Assembly: GCA_949825065.1 (NCBI GenBank)
Contig: OX463856.1
Coordinates: 22,068,632 to 22,132,631, forward strand
Direction: 5' to 3'
DNA from: Odontocerum albicorne
Taxonomy: Eukaryota > Arthropoda > Insecta > Trichoptera > Odontoceridae
DNA: 64,000 nucleotides
Positions 42,761-64,000 of this stretch are shown here, piece after piece (the stretch's first letter is position 1; every line of letters begins with the position of its first letter). The notes below the pieces were generated by a model, which made no database searches, was not told the DNA's origin, and saw only the letters and a program-made list of their open reading frames with translations. Both the position numbers and the translations under genes were made by a program.

Positions 42761-43633
42761 ATTTATGAGGATGAAGAAAATGTTGTCCAGCCACGCTTTA
42801 CAAAACACTCTCACCCCTTATAAAAGTAGGTAAGGTAAAATGTCATTTAATATTACTATAATTCTACATGTATATCAAAGAAAAGTAGGTCTCAGAATTT
42901 CTGAGGCTTAATCTAGCTTTCTACAGAGCTGTCGCAGTAAATCTCACAGTAAAAACATTACTGATTTGTCACCAATTGTTAACATTGAAAAATCTAATTG
43001 AATTAATTTGATATAAAATATTTGGTGATAAATGTTGCAAGGGTTTTTGATATGATGAAGAGGATTTTTCAATATTCAAATAGGATTTTTTAAGTATTAA
43101 AATATGAAATAAATATTACGTACTAAGATTAAAGAAAAAAAATTTATTATTTTATAAATCAACATAATTTTATAGCTTATTTTAAATAAAATAAAGTTGC
43201 ACCTTTATAAACTGTCATTAGTCAAAATAACATAGTTTCGAGATGACATAGTATGAGTTTTCAAGTTTAAAATTATGAAAACACTCCACAACTTTATAAC
43301 TATTCAATTGAAAATTAGCTGTAATTTTGGAGAGTGATAATCAAATTTCATAAAGTTATTGAATAAAAAATATTAAAACAATTTTGCATTAAATTATTAA
43401 GAAAAAACTTCAGATCTGCATTAGATATCTGAGCAAATTTTGTCAACTTTCAGAGCATAAAGATAATCTGTTTAATTTATGCTCGATAAATTTCTTCAAG
43501 ATAATTAAGGGAAAATGTTTGTTTGACATTTAAACACCTATGTATTTAGTATAGACGTGTGTGTAATTAAATTACACACCTTTATTTTGTTTTTTTATTC
43601 ATATGTTTTGTTGTACACTATATTTGTTAATTA

Positions 43634-44921
43634 TTGGGTGTACAAATAAGTCACCGCCGTTTGACAAAAGTTGGCGCCACCAGTAAGTTATGGTTAAAAT
43701 TGTCAGATGTAAAATGTCATTATCGTAAGGTTGGACATCTGTCAACAACATGACCTTGAAATATTAGTGAATTTTTATCAGTATAACATATTTTTTTGTG
43801 TTCGAAAATGTCAAGTTTTGAGCCGAATAAGGGTCATTTGCGGGAACTTTTGATTTACTTCTTCAATTTGAAGAAATCTGCAGCTGAGGCGCATCGATTG
43901 CTTGTAGAAGCATATGGTGAGGCTGCCTTAAGTGAGAGAAGTTGTCGTGAGTGGTTTCAAAAGTTTAAGAACGGTGAATTTGACATCGAAGACAAAGAAC
44001 GTAGCGGAAGGCCGAAAGTGTACGAAGACGCGGAATTGGAAGTATTATTGGATCAAGATTCGTGCCAAACGCAAGAAGAACTTGCACTTACATTAGGAGT
44101 GACTCAACAAGCAATTTTACATGGGTTGAAATCATTGGGAATGATTCAAAAACAAAGAAATTGGGATTCATATGAACTGACACGGAGAAACTTTGAATGC
44201 CAATTTTCCACATGTGAAATGCTGCTTGCCAGGCATAAACGAAAGGGTTTTCTGCACCATATAGTCACTGGTGATGAAAAATGCATCCATTATGATAATC
44301 CAAAAAGGAAGAAATCATGGGGATCCCCTGGTCATGCTTCAACATCTACGGCTAAGCCAAATATTCGTGGAAAAAAACTCTTGTTGTGTATTTGGTGGGA
44401 TCAGCTTGGTGTCGTGTATTATGAGTTGCTCAAACCGAATGAAACCATTGCTGGGGCTGTCTACCGAACATAATTGATGAGATTGAGTCGAGCACTCGAG
44501 GAAAAGCGCGCCCACTACTACGCCAGACACGACAAAATTATTCTCCTGCATGATAATGCTAGTCCACATGTTGCGGCACCGGTCAAAACCTATTTGGAAA
44601 CACTCAATTGAGAAGTTTTACCCCACCCGCTGTATTCACCAGACATTGCTCCTTCTGATTACCACTTGTTTTGATCGATGACGCATGGTCTGTCTGAGCA
44701 GCACTTCACATCATATGAAGATACCAAAAATTGAGTCGATTCGTGGATAGCCTCAAAAGATGATGATGATGACTGACGCGGTATTCGTATGCTGACAGAA
44801 AGATGGGGAAAAGTAGTGGCAAGCGATGGGTACTACTTCGAATAAAACATGAGGTTCCGTTCTTTCACAATAAATGCCCATTTTCTTATAAAAAACGGCG
44901 GAAACTTATTTGTACACCTAA
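43634..44921 (+). mobile_element. Mariner element M3, full length, inactive
   Basis: 1,288 bp, ends TTGGGTGTACAAATAAGTC and the complement of TTAGGTGTACAAATAAGTT, between TA dinucleotides. It is in the intergenic region between the REEP5 and MCTP genes. The sister of M2, with about four amino-acid differences in the first 225 codons. Confidence 0.95.
43808..44845 (+). pseudogene. M3 mariner transposase, broken
   Basis: Same 346-codon frame as M2. The first stop is TAA at 44471-44473, followed by stops in LETLN-stop-EVLPHP, DYHLF-stop, EDTKN-stop and KDDDDD-stop. Differences from M2 include AILHG for AISHG, CIHYDNP for CILYDNP and NIRG for NIHG. It cannot make an active enzyme as it stands. 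Confidence 0.92.
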
Positions 44922-44924
44922 TAG

Positions 44925-46200
44925 TTTGAATACATACATTTGTTATAAATAGTAGTTTGTGTCTTTTAAGAAGTCAAAGCAAAGCTTTTTAAATACAATT
45001 TTGCATTTTTGGGAAAGGCGCTTAATTGAAACAAAATGGTCTAGTCCTGATGTGTCCTAATTAGGTAGAATCTATTGTATTAAATATGTTAATAAAATAA
45101 AATCATTTTATTTTAAGTATTTAATTTTAAATATGACACATTAAAAAAGCATGCCATATATGGATAATACAATACATTAAACTTTTTTCTGTTACTTGAA
45201 GATATAATTAAATTATATTGCAATAATCTTAAATAGGATAGATATCCTTGAACCGATAGATCTATGTTTTTATGCAAGACTGTCACATTTAGAATTATGT
45301 CAGTATTATGTCAAAATTTTGACTTGAGATAGTTTTGGATAAAGGTGCAATCTCATTTGATTTTTCAGGTCAAGTATAAGAGCTTTGAAAAAAAATAATA
45401 ATGTGATATATTTAATTTGAATGGATATTCATGTTGTAGATGCAGTGTACAGTTCCCTCAAGAATATAATTATTTAAAATTTAGCATAGTAAATCAATGA
45501 AAAAATATGATCCTTAAAAAGCTATATAAATTTAAAAAAAAAGGTCTCTTAGGCTTCGGGTTTAAATGAGATTGCTGATATTGACAATTAGCATTTAATG
45601 TGACGACTGTGGTTGTGAGGTTAAAGTACCGTACTTCTATGGTGAAGGTCGTTAGTTTGAAACACATTCTGTTTATATGCAGAATAATTATTGCATATTG
45701 TCATGTGGTATTGTCTTTGCTTTTTTGGAAGGTGGTTATACAGAGGTATAAAAGTATTTTTACGAATTCCAAACTGGTGAATTTATTTAGGAGACCAAAC
45801 CTTGTATAAATTTACCTTAATTATTTCAATTTTAAATAAATAATCATTCTAATTACAAAGTTATTTTCTATTTTGGGAGAAAAAAAATATATATATTTTC
45901 TTGTTAAATATGATTTGATATCTAATGAGGCAACTAAATCAAGTTTTCATATCAAGTAAAGTAAGTAAATTTTTTTAAATTATTGAAAACAAGCTGTTTT
46001 GAACTATTTGCCTGACTCGAGGCGTGGTCATTATTTACTAAAAATATATAATTTATAAATAAGATACGTTATAATGGACCTGTCTTGATTAACCTTACTA
46101 ATGTACATTTTACAGAAAACCTTTAGAGTCCCAGTGTTATTGTCAAAAAACATAAAATATCTCCCAACTGAATAAAAAAATAAAATAAAAATAATTATAA
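44925..46200. other. Intergenic, no gene recognised
   Basis: Nothing beyond a weak tRNA-like patch near 45598-45665 (GTGGTTGTGAGGTTAAAGTA). Confidence 0.45.
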
Positions 46201-46203
46201 ATA

Positions 46204-46622
46204 CAGTCTTCCCTCAGTATCGGCAGGGGATTGGTTTCAGGACACCCCTTGAATATCAAAATTTGCAGATGCTCAAGTCTCTTAGGTAAAATGGCTTAGT
46301 GTTTGAATATAACCTTCTGTATACTTTAAATCATGTCATTTATATATAATATCAAATAAAATGTGAATGGTATATGAATAGTTGTTATTCTGTATTCTTC
46401 ATTAAATAAAACTTAAAGATTGCTTTAGTTCAATACCCTAAAAGAAAAATAAAATACTGGGCCAATTTAAGTTTTACTTATAGGAACTTTCTGCAATTAT
46501 TTTTCATGTAACGATTAACAGCATTCATGCTGCCTGTCTATAATGATAATAATAATGATATATTTAATATGCTTTTGGTTAAATCAGCGAATGCAGAACC
46601 TATCAAAATGGAGGGCTGACTG
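46204..46622. mobile_element. TA-flanked MITE with CAGTC ends
   Basis: Left CAGTCTTCCCTC and right GAGGGCTGACTG, flanked by TA, 419 bp, non-coding. It lies downstream of the MCTP 3' end. Confidence 0.7.
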
Positions 46623-46821
46623 TATTAACAATCCAATTTATTTTTCAAAAATAAAACACATGTTTGATACACATCATAAATTATTTTTGGTCAGAACAAC
46701 ATAAATAATAATTTCCATAATCTATGGATACATACATATATCTTTCTAACTTGTATAAAAGTTCGTCACTGAATTCAGAGTCAATTCTGTTGAAGTTGTC
46801 ATGGTTTAATATATGTCACAG

Positions 46822-46827
46822 TTTATT
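46822..46827 (-). promoter_or_regulatory. Candidate MCTP polyadenylation signal
   Basis: AATAAA on the minus strand, about 140 bases beyond the second TAG and 300 beyond the first. It is the first canonical signal downstream of the MCTP coding end. Use is inferred. Confidence 0.4.
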
Positions 46828-46962
46828 ATTTATAGGAGAGAGAGATAGATAAAAAGAGACAAATACAGATATAATTGTTTCATTAAAACTGCCACTTTGC
46901 AAACACTTAAAAATATAGTAAAACTCTTAAGCGAACGCTTAGCATTTGAAAATCCTATCTAC

Positions 46963-47124
46963 CTAAAACAATTCAGATTCTTCATCACTATCGTAACCGA
47001 TTCTGTATCGCAGTTCGTTTAGTTTCCTCTTGAATTCCAGACTCTTTCTATACACACTGGACCTTGCCCCCTTCATTTTAGTCCTGGCGTATTCTCTGAT
47101 GAGGAATTTGTCCTCTGCATCTGG
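46963..47124 (-). other. In-frame coding-like extension after the MCTP stop
   Basis: Directly after the first TAG the same frame stays open for 53 codons (PDAEDKFLIREYARTK... to ...YDSDEESELF) before a second TAG at 46965-46963. The stretch is rich in K, R, E and Y with an acidic end. Its third codon positions are richer in G and C than the surrounding DNA, as for real exons here. It may be translated by readthrough (TAG followed by C), or reached by splicing to the AG of the TAG itself, which would preserve phase. It could also be a once-coding tail cut off by a mutation. Confidence 0.55.
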
Positions 47125-63510
<16,386 letters not shown>

Positions 63511-64000
63511 CTGCAAGAAAGAGAAAAATTTTCTTAATTATTTTCATACAGGGTGACTATTATTTAATCTCACAGATTTATGATGCTGATGAATTGGATA
63601 TTTTATTTAAATCAACACTATTTTGTGACACAGTGTTAACACAAGAGTGCTTTTCAAACATAACCCTTTCCAGAGTGGTCTTTTACATTCATTCGTATGG
63701 CAAACCTTGATATGTTGAAGTGCATAGCAAGGAAACAATATTGTCATTGACTACAGTAACCGAGTCTTCGGGTTAAAAACCACTGATGCACAAAACCAGT
63801 ACAAAGACTCCCATATGTTTTAAAATTTTTATAAAATTTTTTCTTAGTAAATACATTATTTGTCACTTGAAAAAAAAAAACTATCTTAGATTTTTTAACA
63901 AAATAAAATAAAGGCAGGTCGCCCTGGAGGCTGCGAGTGCTTTGTGAATAATAATTTCATAATTCAGTACTTTGAAATCGAGTTTAGGAAGTCACTAAAA
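63511..64000. other. MCTP intron, continues beyond the window
   Basis: No exon recognised. The 5' part of MCTP, including C2A and the start codon, is outside. Confidence 0.6.

Overview
This is animal nuclear DNA, almost certainly insect. It is about 70% A+T, has spliced genes with kilobase introns, and is crowded with mariner, hAT, TTAA-flanked and pogo-like DNA transposons, decayed non-LTR retrotransposons and tRNA-derived SINEs. I cannot settle the order. The LINE tails ending in ATGTATG-type repeats and the many mariners would fit Lepidoptera or Hemiptera. There are no bacterial genes, CRISPR arrays, or rRNA or tRNA genes.

Two host genes are clear, both on the minus strand. (1) A REEP5/DP1/Yop1-type ER-shaping protein: exons at 25852-25726 (start codon), 23117-22885 and 10643-10520. 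Its short terminal exon was not found. Its 12.2-kb second intron holds three full-length mariners, a hAT element, an IS630/Tc1-like remnant, LINE pieces and TTAA-flanked elements. (2) The 3' half of MCTP (multiple C2 and transmembrane domain protein): twelve exons from 63510 down to 47125 that join in frame into 562 codons plus a stop. They cover C2B, C2C, both membrane segments and the C-terminal tail; C2A lies beyond the right edge. The 21 kb between the two genes (25.9-46.9 kb) is mostly transposon debris.

MCTP gives the most interesting observations. Its last exon runs through the expected TAG stop into 53 more coding-like codons before the next TAG, so stop-codon readthrough or an alternative acceptor should be tested. 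The intron before the penultimate exon carries degenerate tandem copies of both flanking exons. One of these keeps an acceptor and frame and would give a different C terminus. A fossil copy of a C2B exon lies in another intron.

Among the repeats: two 1,288-bp mariners 27 kb apart share the same inactivating stops; a 1,068-bp near-perfect palindrome has exactly symmetric 526-bp arms; a mariner is bracketed by 88-bp direct repeats; a pure (AT)150 tract lies in an MCTP intron; several TTAA-flanked elements have palindromes beside their ends; and an unidentified short ATG-initiated module occurs three times on the minus strand.
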